The notes: a model not told the origin generated them from the letters alone. 6,615 nucleotides of DNA from Desulfarculaceae bacterium (GCA_021737205.1 JAIPEK010000128.1:1-6615); one strand, 5' to 3'; positions 1 to 5,259 are shown, counted from the first letter of the stretch. Numbers and translations are program-made.

Positions 1-1
1 C

Positions 2-544
2 AATGCCCACCCCCCCCCAACCGAAGAACCTGCCATGGCACTGCTGGCGGAAGCCGTTGACAATCTGGCCACCCTGGTGGACGGTCTTGCCAAAAACCAG
101 GAATACCTGGCCGGCGTTCAGGAGAAAACCAACATGATGCTGGAGCGTCAGGCGAGCGCCATGGAAGAAATTGTCGGATATCTGCATTTCGCGGTCGGAA
201 GCGCCCCGGAAGAGAACCGGCCGGTTCAAGAGAATCCGGTTGATGAGCCGGTTCAGCCGGCGTCTTACTCACCCGCTCCCGAAACACAGCCGGAGACAGG
301 GAAAAGACGGGCCGTAATCCGTAAAAAACAGCAGAGCCGCTCTTTCTCCCCGGAAACGGAAAACACCGAGGATGTGGGGCTGCTGCCCAGAGAACGGATT
401 ATGGAGATTATTAACACCATGCGAGCCGAAGGGGCTACGTACGATGAAGTCGCCCAGTACCTGATCAATCTCGGCCAGCCGACTTTTTCAGGCCGGGGAG
501 AATGGCACGCCCAGACCATTCACAGGCTTTGCAGCAAAAAATAG
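2..544 (+). CDS. Hypothetical protein with coiled-coil-like N-terminus and recombinase-like C-terminal HTH (5' partial)
   Basis: Function not recognised. From the ATG at 35 it encodes 169 residues. The frame stays open upstream to the window edge (adding a Pro-rich stretch, NAHPPPTEEPA) and no Shine-Dalgarno precedes the ATG, so the true start is probably outside the window. Residues 5-55 (numbered from ATG 35) are predicted helical with heptad-like Leu/Val/Met spacing, suggesting a coiled coil or oligomerisation segment. Residues 57-112 are a low-complexity Pro/Gln/Glu linker ending in basic RKKQQSR. Residues 118-169 read like a helix-turn-helix: an ERIMEIINTMRAEGATYDEVAQYL helix pair, then GQPTFSGRGEWHAQTIHRL. 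This pattern of 'new helix, G-x-PT-x-x-G-x-WH-x-x-T-V/I' is typical of the DNA-binding region of large serine recombinases and related regulators. No catalytic recombinase domain is visible, so a small DNA-binding protein is the best guess. It ends with TAG directly before the inverted-repeat block. Confidence 0.7.
   Translation, partial: NAHPPPTEEPAMALLAEAVDNLATLVDGLAKNQEYLAGVQEKTNMMLERQASAMEEIVGYLHFAVGSAPEENRPVQENPVDEPVQPASYSPAPETQPETGKRRAVIRKKQQSRSFSPETENTEDVGLLPRERIMEIINTMRAEGATYDEVAQYLINLGQPTFSGRGEWHAQTIHRLCSKK
11..18 (+). repeat. Poly-C tract
   Basis: An uninterrupted run of nine cytosines (positions 10-18) lies in the open frame just upstream of the ATG at 35 and encodes consecutive prolines. 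If the true start is upstream, this homopolymer sits inside the coding region and is a potential slippage or sequencing-error site. Confidence 0.5.
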
Positions 545-560
545 ATGTAACCATGTAACC
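545..560 (+). repeat. 8-bp perfect tandem duplication at the left edge of the element
   Basis: ATGTAACC occurs twice back to back (545-552 and 553-560), one base after the stop codon of the upstream gene. The second copy carries the outer bases of the left inverted repeat. No matching copy is seen beyond the right end at 750, so this is not a simple target-site duplication. Confidence 0.6.
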
Positions 561-570
561 GTTCACGGTT
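555..570 (+). repeat. Left terminal inverted repeat (16 bp)
   Basis: GTAACCGTTCACGGTT is the exact reverse complement of 735-750. It contains its own near-palindrome, AACCGT-TC-ACGGTT (557-570), so each end could form a small hairpin or bind a dimeric protein. Confidence 0.75.
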
Positions 571-574
571 GTCG

Positions 575-591
575 GTTCACAGTTCACAGTT
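575..591 (+). repeat. Tandem 7-mer GTTCACA x2
   Basis: GTTCACA GTTCACA GTT forms two perfect head-to-tail units and part of a third, related to the GTTCACGG of the terminal repeat. On the minus strand the second unit supplies the TGA stop of the mini-gene (584-586). The stretch 585-591 is also the reverse complement of 601-607 (CACAGTT / AACTGTG), giving a possible 7-bp stem with a 9-base loop. Confidence 0.6.
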
Positions 592-688
592 TTTTCAATG
601 AACTGTGCAACGATTGAAGTATTTTGGATATTGATTTCAATTCTTGAATTAATTCTTTCGCATCTAAATCTTCAAAAGAGGACCCCAT
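584..688 (-). CDS. 34-residue mini-protein, possible internally deleted four-helix-bundle (23S IVP-like) gene
   Basis: On the minus strand, an ATG at 688-686 opens a frame that stops with TGA at 586-584. The product has 34 residues, beginning MGSSFEDLDAKELIQEL and ending in a Leu/Ser/Lys-rich amphipathic helix (KILQSLHSSLKKL). AGAGGA (reverse strand, about 699-694) lies at a normal distance upstream of the ATG, a better ribosome-binding site than most genes in the window have. I infer a resemblance to the four-helix-bundle family (23S rRNA intervening-sequence proteins, S23/Avd-like). The N-terminal FEDLD is like that family's FEDLxVW opening, and the remainder is like its C-terminal ELxxISKxLxxLxxSLK helix, as if the middle were deleted. 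It may be a working short peptide, a decayed gene, or chance. The frame is wholly inside the inverted-repeat block. Confidence 0.4.
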   Translation of the reverse strand: MGSSFEDLDAKELIQELKSISKILQSLHSSLKKL

Positions 689-734
689 AATTTTCCTCTA
701 CCTTGGTTTTTTTAACCGCGAACCGACAACTGTA

Positions 735-750
735 AACCGTGAACGGTTAC
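735..750 (-). repeat. Right terminal inverted repeat (16 bp)
   Basis: The reverse strand reads GTAACCGTTCACGGTT, identical to 555-570. The adjacent reverse-strand bases TACAGTT (734-728) have no counterpart at the left end, after which GTCGGTTC matches again. Confidence 0.75.
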
Positions 751-803
751 AAAAGCAACGGCGAAATCGGGGGCAAAAGAGTTGCGGTATTGTCCGGTGT
801 ATT
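751..803. other. Short spacer between repeat block and HNH gene
   Basis: This 53-bp stretch lies downstream of the HNH stop codon. A weak hairpin can be drawn on the reverse strand (GCAAC at 785-781 with GTTGC at 759-755, 21-base loop, then TTTT), and TTCAGG/CCTGAA (803-808 / 814-819) flank the stop codon. Neither is strong enough to call a terminator. Confidence 0.3.
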
Positions 804-1130
804 TCAGGAGTCCCCTGAACCGTTCCCTTCGGGGTTTGTAATTTTTGCGCGCATGTACTCGTCCCATTCCACAGGAATCATGCTTTTTTTCCTGGTATTG
901 CAGTTTTTGCAGCAGGGAACGAGGTTGAATTTTTCGGATCTGCCCCCCCTTGCCACGGGAATGAGGTGGTCCATGGTGAGTTCGGCAGGGGGAAACTTTT
1001 CGCCGCAGTAATGACAGACGCCGCCGGAGCGTTTGCGTTTCCACCACTGGCTGGCCCGAAGCTTTCTGGCCTTGTCCCTTTCTTTTTTCAAAAATTTTTC
1101 GTTTTCACGGAAAAACAGGGAATCATCCAT
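804..1130 (-). CDS. HNH endonuclease domain protein
   Basis: A 108-residue protein that is essentially one HNH nuclease domain of the zinc-ribbon (McrA-like) type. Visible motifs are zinc knuckle C39-x-x-C42, the catalytic core D54-H55 followed by L-I-P-V-A-R-G-G, N69 in NLVPCC, and the second knuckle C74-x-x-C77 followed by N78 and K81/K82. All expected metal-binding and catalytic positions are present, so it should be an active DNA-nicking or cleaving fold. Residues 8-35 form a strongly basic helix (KKERDKARKLRASQWWKRKR) likely to contact nucleic acid. The ATG lies 3 bp after the era stop, with GGGG about 9 bases upstream inside era, so translation is probably coupled. It is the last gene of the operon. 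No restriction methylase, phage or toxin partner is adjacent, so the role is unknown; repair and RNA-linked roles are both possible. Confidence 0.88.
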   Translation of the reverse strand: MDDSLFFRENEKFLKKERDKARKLRASQWWKRKRSGGVCHYCGEKFPPAELTMDHLIPVARGGRSEKFNLVPCCKNCNTRKKSMIPVEWDEYMRAKITNPEGNGSGDS

Positions 1131-1133
1131 GGA

Positions 1134-2036
1134 TCAGTACCCCATTTCATCCAGGTGTCTTGCGCTTTTGTTCCAGTCCCGGGTCACCCGGACGAAAAGT
1201 TCGAGAAACACCCGCTTGCCCGTCATTTTTTCGATATCCCTCCGGGCTTTTGCCCCGATCTGCTTGATCATTCCGCCCTGCTTGCCCAGAAGAATCCCTT
1301 TCTGGGATTTCCGCGCCACATGGATGGTTGCATGGATATGGACAAGCTTTGCCTCTTCTTCGAATGCATCCACGGTAACCGCGCTCGAATAGGGAATTTC
1401 CATACCGGTTAGCCGGAAGATTTTTTCACGCACCATCTCCCCGGAAAGAAATTTCAAAGAGGCATCCGTAAGAGTATCTTCCGGAAAAAGCGGGGGGCCC
1501 GGCGGGAGAATCTTTTCGATCTCATCCATAAGTTCGGGCACCTGGGTTCCCTTCTCCGCGCTGACCGGTACACAGGCGGCGAAATCGGCCAGATTCCGAA
1601 ACCGGTCCACGGTCCGGTACACCTCGGTCTTTTTGACAAGGTCGATTTTGTTCAATGCAAGGATCACCTTCTTTTTTTCTTTTTTCAGCTGGTCGATGAC
1701 CACCGTTTCGTCTCCGGTTTGACGGGATGACATGTCTTTGATAAAAAGGATGATGTCCACGTCCTTGATGGCCCTGAACGCCTGCTCTACTATTTTTTCG
1801 TTCAAAAGCCCCCTGGGTCTGTGGATGCCGGGGGTGTCCAGGAAAATCATCTGGGAGCCCGCCCGGTTGCAAATACCCAGAATCCGGTCTCTTGTGGTCT
1901 GGGGCTTTTTGGAAGTGATGGAAATTTTCCGGCCCAGTATCCGGTTGAGCAGAGTTGATTTGCCGGCGTTGGGCGCGCCGGCGATGGCTGCGAATCCGGA
2001 TTTGAAATCCGCCTTGTCCTGTTGTAAATGATTCAT
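1134..2036 (-). CDS. era: GTPase Era
   Basis: Era is an essential GTPase that binds the 3' end of 16S rRNA and checks late 30S assembly; it acts in the cytoplasm, partly at the membrane. The protein has 300 residues, the normal family length. The GTPase domain (about 12-175) shows G1 GAPNAGKS (20-27), a switch I region with PQTTRD (45-50), G3 DTPG (67-70), G4 NKID (129-132) and G5 SAEKG (159-163). The conserved linker GMEIPYS follows (211-217). A type II KH domain comes next, with RKSQKGILLGKQGGMIKQIG around 242-261 (GKQG is the RNA-binding GxxG loop), and the C-terminus has the typical VRVTRDWNKS. The start ATG overlaps the engB stop as ATGA (4-bp overlap), implying translational coupling. 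The upstream Shine-Dalgarno is weak, which fits coupling. Confidence 0.98.
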   Translation of the reverse strand: MNHLQQDKADFKSGFAAIAGAPNAGKSTLLNRILGRKISITSKKPQTTRDRILGICNRAGSQMIFLDTPGIHRPRGLLNEKIVEQAFRAIKDVDIILFIKDMSSRQTGDETVVIDQLKKEKKKVILALNKIDLVKKTEVYRTVDRFRNLADFAACVPVSAEKGTQVPELMDEIEKILPPGPPLFPEDTLTDASLKFLSGEMVREKIFRLTGMEIPYSSAVTVDAFEEEAKLVHIHATIHVARKSQKGILLGKQGGMIKQIGAKARRDIEKMTGKRVFLELFVRVTRDWNKSARHLDEMGY

Positions 2037-2638
2037 ATATTCTCTACGGGTATCAATCGTTGAATTTTATCCAGCACCCGGTCTGTTCCGTTCCGGTCTT
2101 TTGCGGAAAAGAGGATGATGTCGTTTTTGTCCATTCCCAGGTCTTTTGCAGTGGCCGCAAGGGCTTTCTGCTGTTTCTGCCGGGAGAGTTTGTCCGCTTT
2201 GGTGAGAACGATAAAACAGTCGATCCGGTTGGCAAAAAGCCACTCGAGAAGATCGTACTCCTTTTCCTGAAATCCCCGCCGTATATCCACCAGAAGGACA
2301 AGCGACCGCAGTGTTGTCCGGGAAGACAGGTATGTTTCCACCATGGTGCCCCATTTTTCCTGGATGTTTTTGGATACCTTGGCATACCCGTACCCGGGAA
2401 GATCCACGAACACCAGATCGGTTGCAAGATCGGTCCGGATCGAAAAAAAGTTCACAAGGCGCGTAAATCCGGGGTTAGAGCTTGTCTTGACAAGCTTTTT
2501 CCGGTTGGTCAGCGTGTTGATCAGTGTGGATTTGCCCACGTTGGAACGGCCGGCAAAAGCGAACTCCGGCAGTTCGGCCTCTGGATACTGATCCGGCTGA
2601 ACCGCGCTTTTGATGAAACTTGCATTTTTAATAATCAT
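2033..2638 (-). CDS. engB: Ribosome biogenesis GTP-binding protein EngB (YihA/YsxC)
   Basis: A 201-residue TRAFAC GTPase required for 50S subunit assembly, at the usual length for the family. Motifs are G1 GRSNVGKS (30-37), G3 DLPGYGYAKV (79-88, the EngB hallmark), DIRRG (118-122), G4 TKAD (146-149) and G5 FSAK (177-180). The switch I stretch reads SSNPGFTRLVNFF (53-65) where many family members have S-K-T-P-G-R-T-Q-x-I-N-F-F; the G2 threonine (T59) is kept. The ATG overlaps the stop of the aminotransferase gene as ATGA and the stop overlaps era as ATGA, so it is locked into the polycistron on both sides. There is no convincing own ribosome-binding site. Pairing with era places two ribosome-assembly GTPases, one per subunit, side by side. 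Confidence 0.97.
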   Translation of the reverse strand: MIIKNASFIKSAVQPDQYPEAELPEFAFAGRSNVGKSTLINTLTNRKKLVKTSSNPGFTRLVNFFSIRTDLATDLVFVDLPGYGYAKVSKNIQEKWGTMVETYLSSRTTLRSLVLLVDIRRGFQEKEYDLLEWLFANRIDCFIVLTKADKLSRQKQQKALAATAKDLGMDKNDIILFSAKDRNGTDRVLDKIQRLIPVENI

Positions 2639-3801
2639 TGTCTTTTGCTGAAATAGGGTTCGAGCCGGTCCAGTCCTTTTTTGATGTTTTCAAGGGAATT
2701 GGCGTAAGAGAATCTGAGATACCCTTCCCCGTTGGCGCCGAATCCGATGCCCGGTGTCACGCCGACGTGCTGTTTTTCCAGGATATCAAGGGCAAGGGCG
2801 AACGAATCATTGGATACATGTTTTGCGTTTGCAAACACGTAAAACGCACCGGTCGGTTCCACCGTAATTCCCAGTCCCATTTCCCTGAGACGCTTGATCA
2901 TGTATTTCCTGCGCTCGTTGTATGTCTCTTTCATTTTCAATGTCTCTTCTCCGGACTCCATAAGCGCCCTGGCGCCGCAGTTCTGGGTTACGGAGTTGGC
3001 GCAGATGAAAAAATTCTGGTGAAGGACCTGGAGTGTCCGGATATGCGGTTTCGGCGCGATGATGTATCCGAGTCTGAGGCCCGTCATGGCGAAAAGCTTG
3101 GAAAACCCGTTGAACACGAAGGCATTGTCGGTGAATTCGAGTATGGAGTGCTCTTTCCCTTCATATACCAGGCCGTGGTAAATCTCGTCCGAGATCAGCG
3201 GAATGCCTTTGTCGCTGCAAAGGGCTGCGATTTTTTTCATCCGTTCCGCAGACATGACGTTCCCGGTGGGATTGGACGGCGAGTTGATGAACACGCCCTT
3301 TGTCCGGTCCGAAAGCTTTTCGTTGATGCCGGCGGTGGTGTACTGGAAGCCTTCCTCTTCATATACGGGCACCGTTACCGGCACCCCCCGGGCGAACCGG
3401 ATGAAATTCGGATAGCAGGCGTAATGGGGATCGGACAGTATGATCTCGTCCCCCGGATCGACAAAGGCCGAAAAAAAGAGAAGCATGGCAGGGGATGTGC
3501 CGGATGTCACAAGGATCCGGTCCGGATCGACATCCGTGTCGTACTTGTCCCGGTGCCATCTGGAAATGGCTTCTCTGAGCCGGATGTCCCCGAGACTGTG
3601 GGTGTAGCCGGTTTCATGGCGCTCCAGAGCATCCAGGGTCTCGGTGGATACGCATTCGGGAACGGGAAAATCCGGCTCCCCGATTTCCATGTGAACCACT
3701 TCCTTGCCCGCCGCTTCCATCTTCTGGATTTTCTCCAGGACCTCCATGACCAGGAACGGTGTGATGCCCTCGCATCTTCGGGCCGGTTCAAGATCGTTCA
3801 T
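2635..3801 (-). CDS. PLP-dependent class I/II aminotransferase (fold type I)
   Basis: A 388-residue cytoplasmic enzyme transferring an amino group between an amino acid and a 2-oxo acid using pyridoxal phosphate. Visible sites are the N-terminal GEPDFPVP substrate-lid region (41-48), Y66, cofactor phosphate-binding SGTSPAM (100-106), Y127, the NSPSNPTG motif with N177 (173-180), D205 and Y208 contacting PLP, FNGFSKLFAMTGLRLGY with Schiff-base lysine K235, and carboxylate-binding R363 (EGYLRFSY). It looks like the aspartate/alanine aminotransferase subgroup common in bacteria and archaea. Next to hisG and hisI, a histidinol-phosphate aminotransferase (HisC) role is conceivable, but I see no HisC-specific signature, so substrate stays open. 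The ATG directly abuts the hisG TAA (TAAATG), with AAGG about 8 bases upstream. Confidence 0.93.
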   Translation of the reverse strand: MNDLEPARRCEGITPFLVMEVLEKIQKMEAAGKEVVHMEIGEPDFPVPECVSTETLDALERHETGYTHSLGDIRLREAISRWHRDKYDTDVDPDRILVTSGTSPAMLLFFSAFVDPGDEIILSDPHYACYPNFIRFARGVPVTVPVYEEEGFQYTTAGINEKLSDRTKGVFINSPSNPTGNVMSAERMKKIAALCSDKGIPLISDEIYHGLVYEGKEHSILEFTDNAFVFNGFSKLFAMTGLRLGYIIAPKPHIRTLQVLHQNFFICANSVTQNCGARALMESGEETLKMKETYNERRKYMIKRLREMGLGITVEPTGAFYVFANAKHVSNDSFALALDILEKQHVGVTPGIGFGANGEGYLRFSYANSLENIKKGLDRLEPYFSKRQ

Positions 3802-4677
3802 TTACAGCACCTTGTTCAATGGGTATTCTATAATTCCTTCGGCGCCTTCTTTCAGCAGCTTCGGGATCAGGTCCCGCACCACGCTTGCGTCCACCACCGT
3901 TTCCACCGAATACCAGTCCGAGTGATACAGGGAGGCCACGGTGGGTGCGTTCAGGCTGGGCAGGAGCGGAATGACTTTCTCGATGAGTTCGGCTGGAACG
4001 TTCATCTTGATGCCCACCAGTTTTTCCGCCACAAGCGCGCTTTGCAGCAGCATGGCGATCTGCTCGATTTTCCGCCGCTTTTCCGGAGTTTCCCAGGCTT
4101 TGCGGTTGGCGATGAACTGGGTGTTGGTTTCCATGATTTCATGGATTACCTTGAGGTTGTGGGCCCGTATCGTGCTTTCGGTTTCCGTTATTTCAACAAT
4201 GGCATCTGCAAGCCCGGATACGATCTTGGCTTCGGTGGCGCCCCAGGAAAACTTGACGTTCACATTGATGTTTTTCTCTTCAAAGTACCGTTTGGTATAC
4301 TGGACCAGTTCGGTGGAGATGGTTTTGCCCTCGAGGTCCTCGATACTGTTGATCGGGGAGTCCCCGGCCACTGCTACAATCCACCTGGCCGGTTTGGCGC
4401 TGGTTTTGGAATACACGAGGTCGGTGACCACATGCACGTCCGACTGGTGTTCTGCGATCCAGTCCCTGCCGGTAAGGCCGGCATCGATCACCCCGGTGTC
4501 CACGTTGATGGACATCTCCTGGGCCCGGCAGAGGGCGCATTCGATGTCGTCGTCATTGATGCTGGGAAAGTAGCTCCTGCCGTTGACGTTGATTTTCCAT
4601 CCCGAACGTCTGAAAAGGGAAATTGTGGCGTCCTGGAGGCTTCCTTTGGGGATTCCGAGTTTCAGTATTTTATCCAT
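3802..4677 (-). CDS. hisG: ATP phosphoribosyltransferase, long form
   Basis: Catalyses the first step of histidine biosynthesis, ATP plus PRPP to phosphoribosyl-ATP. At 291 residues it is the long (HisG-L) type, which carries its own C-terminal ACT-like regulatory domain (about 215-291, ending GIIEYPLNKVL). It should therefore be a histidine-inhibited hexamer that needs no HisZ partner. The N-terminus has the usual LGIPKGSL (7-14) and D65-A-G-L-T-G-R-D (65-72). The PRPP-binding region is GATEAKIVSGLADAIVEI (146-163) followed by TETESTIRA (164-172), where most HisG proteins have ETGSTLRA; see findings. The ATG shares one base with the hisI TAA (TAATG). AGAGG lies about 10 bases upstream. Confidence 0.96.
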   Translation of the reverse strand: MDKILKLGIPKGSLQDATISLFRRSGWKINVNGRSYFPSINDDDIECALCRAQEMSINVDTGVIDAGLTGRDWIAEHQSDVHVVTDLVYSKTSAKPARWIVAVAGDSPINSIEDLEGKTISTELVQYTKRYFEEKNINVNVKFSWGATEAKIVSGLADAIVEITETESTIRAHNLKVIHEIMETNTQFIANRKAWETPEKRRKIEQIAMLLQSALVAEKLVGIKMNVPAELIEKVIPLLPSLNAPTVASLYHSDWYSVETVVDASVVRDLIPKLLKEGAEGIIEYPLNKVL

Positions 4678-5054
4678 TACTTGTATACCTCTTTGGGGTC
4701 AAAAATTTTCTCTTCCACTGTGGCAAATGTCCCGTTTTTGTCGGCTTTTCGGAAAAAGCAGCCTGAATATCCCAAGTGACAGGCGGCTTTGCCTACCTGC
4801 TCAACTTTCAGAAGAATTGTATCCCTGTCGCAGTCCGTCCGTATTTCGTGAACCACCTGCACATGGCCGGAACTTTCCCCTTTTTTCCAGAGTTTGTTCC
4901 GGGACCGGCTGTAATAGGTCGCCTTGCCGGATTCGATCGTTTCGGAAAGCGCCTCTCTGTTCATATAGGCGAGCATCAGGACCTCGCCGGTTTTGTGCTC
5001 CTGCGCAATGACCGGAATCAGACCGTCTCCTTTGTCAAAGTCAAGCTGTTCCAT
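4677..5054 (-). CDS. hisI: Phosphoribosyl-AMP cyclohydrolase
   Basis: Catalyses the third step of histidine biosynthesis, opening the purine ring of phosphoribosyl-AMP. It has 125 residues from the ATG at 5054 and is the stand-alone form: no HisE (pyrophosphohydrolase) domain is fused, so hisE must lie elsewhere. Family motifs are GLIPVIAQ (11-18), LMLAYMN (26-32), the metal-binding D74-C75-D76-x-D78 cluster, and zinc cysteines C75, C92 (ACHLG) and C99 (GCFFR). An in-frame TTG one codon upstream (5057) would add one residue. AAAGGAGA lies 9 bases before the ATG and 6 before the TTG; ATG is preferred by codon type. It is the first gene of the minus-strand operon. Confidence 0.95.
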   Translation of the reverse strand: MEQLDFDKGDGLIPVIAQEHKTGEVLMLAYMNREALSETIESGKATYYSRSRNKLWKKGESSGHVQVVHEIRTDCDRDTILLKVEQVGKAACHLGYSGCFFRKADKNGTFATVEEKIFDPKEVYK

Positions 5055-5062
5055 CAAGAAAA

Positions 5063-5070
5063 TCTCCTTT
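5063..5070 (-). promoter_or_regulatory. Strong Shine-Dalgarno for hisI
   Basis: The reverse strand reads AAAGGAGA, close to the full anti-16S complement and the strongest ribosome-binding site in the operon. This fits a lead gene on which downstream genes depend by coupling. Confidence 0.8.
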
Positions 5071-5091
5071 GAAAATCAAGCAATTAAAACT

Positions 5092-5124
5092 TTTATATTT
5101 AGCTTTTTTTACCGTCAAAGTCAA
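5092..5124 (-). promoter_or_regulatory. Sigma70-like promoter for the hisI-to-HNH operon
   Basis: On the reverse strand, a -35 TTGACT (5124-5119) is followed after 17 bases by TAAATA (5101-5096). A second -35-like TTGACG (5118-5113) follows immediately and would pair with TATAAA (5097-5092) at a 15-base spacing. The leader would be about 30-40 bases, too short for a histidine-codon leader peptide or attenuator, and none is seen. Confidence 0.6.
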
Positions 5125-5189
5125 TGTTTTTCTTTGCCCAGCCCCCTCCGGAAGTCGGGATTGGGTCTTGTCATCGGGGGGATTATTTG

Positions 5190-5205
5190 GTATTGAATTG
5201 AATAC
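5190..5205. promoter_or_regulatory. Imperfect palindrome upstream of the penicillin-binding protein promoter
   Basis: GTATT-G-AATT-G-AATAC has 5-bp arms around a central AATT with one mismatched pair. It ends four bases before the -35 box at 5210, a position typical of activator or operator sites. No known regulator motif is recognised. Confidence 0.3.
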
Positions 5206-5209
5206 ACAT

Positions 5210-5239
5210 TTGACTCGGACTCGTCCGTACACATACAAT
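5210..5239 (+). promoter_or_regulatory. Sigma70-like promoter for the class A PBP gene
   Basis: TTGACT (5210-5215) and TACAAT (5234-5239) are separated by 18 bases, each matching consensus at five of six positions. Transcription would begin near 5246, leaving a leader of about 14 bases before the ATG at 5260. The spacer contains the palindrome CGGAC-TC-GTCCG (5216-5227). Confidence 0.6.
5216..5227. promoter_or_regulatory. Palindrome inside the promoter spacer
   Basis: CGGAC-TC-GTCCG has perfect 5-bp arms and lies entirely between the -35 and -10 boxes. It overlaps a tandem GACTCG duplication (5212-5223). A protein bound here would block or distort the promoter, so an operator is possible; chance is also possible at this length. 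Confidence 0.35.
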
Positions 5240-5259
5240 TTGATAATAAGTTGCCGTAT

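Larger units (their letters stand above)
555..750. mobile_element. Miniature inverted-repeat element (MITE-like) or deletion remnant of a small cassette
   Basis: A 196-bp block is bounded by perfect 16-bp inverted repeats (555-570 and 735-750). Similarity continues inward: after a 7-base insertion at the right end, both ends share GTCGGTTC (571-578; reverse strand 727-720). The left end also has short tandem units (GTTCACA at 575-581 and 582-588). The interior (about 592-713) is visibly AT-richer than the flanking genes and holds a 34-codon reading frame on the minus strand. There is no transposase and no clear target-site duplication, so movement would need an enzyme supplied elsewhere. It sits between two convergent genes, where such insertions are tolerated. 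Alternatively it is an intergenic structured repeat whose ends pair and help end transcription from both sides. Confidence 0.5.

Noticed and set aside
555..591. GTTCAC repeats as a CRISPR array
   Set aside because: Units are 7-8 bp and directly adjacent, with no spacers of uniform length and no cas genes; they are simple tandem repeats at an element end.
755..785. Hairpin GCAAC...GTTGC followed by TTTT on the minus strand as terminator
   Set aside because: A 5-bp stem with a 21-base loop is too weak to stand as evidence.
803..819. Hairpin TTCAGG-AGTCC-CCTGAA around the HNH stop codon as operon terminator
   Set aside because: Only a 6-bp stem and no following T-run on the relevant strand, so it is not a convincing intrinsic terminator.
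2638..4779. A 713-codon open frame on the plus strand, antisense to the aminotransferase and hisG
   Set aside because: It lies entirely opposite three well-supported genes, has a composition rich in His, Phe, Gly and Val typical of a reverse-complement shadow, and shows no recognisable domain or ribosome-binding site.
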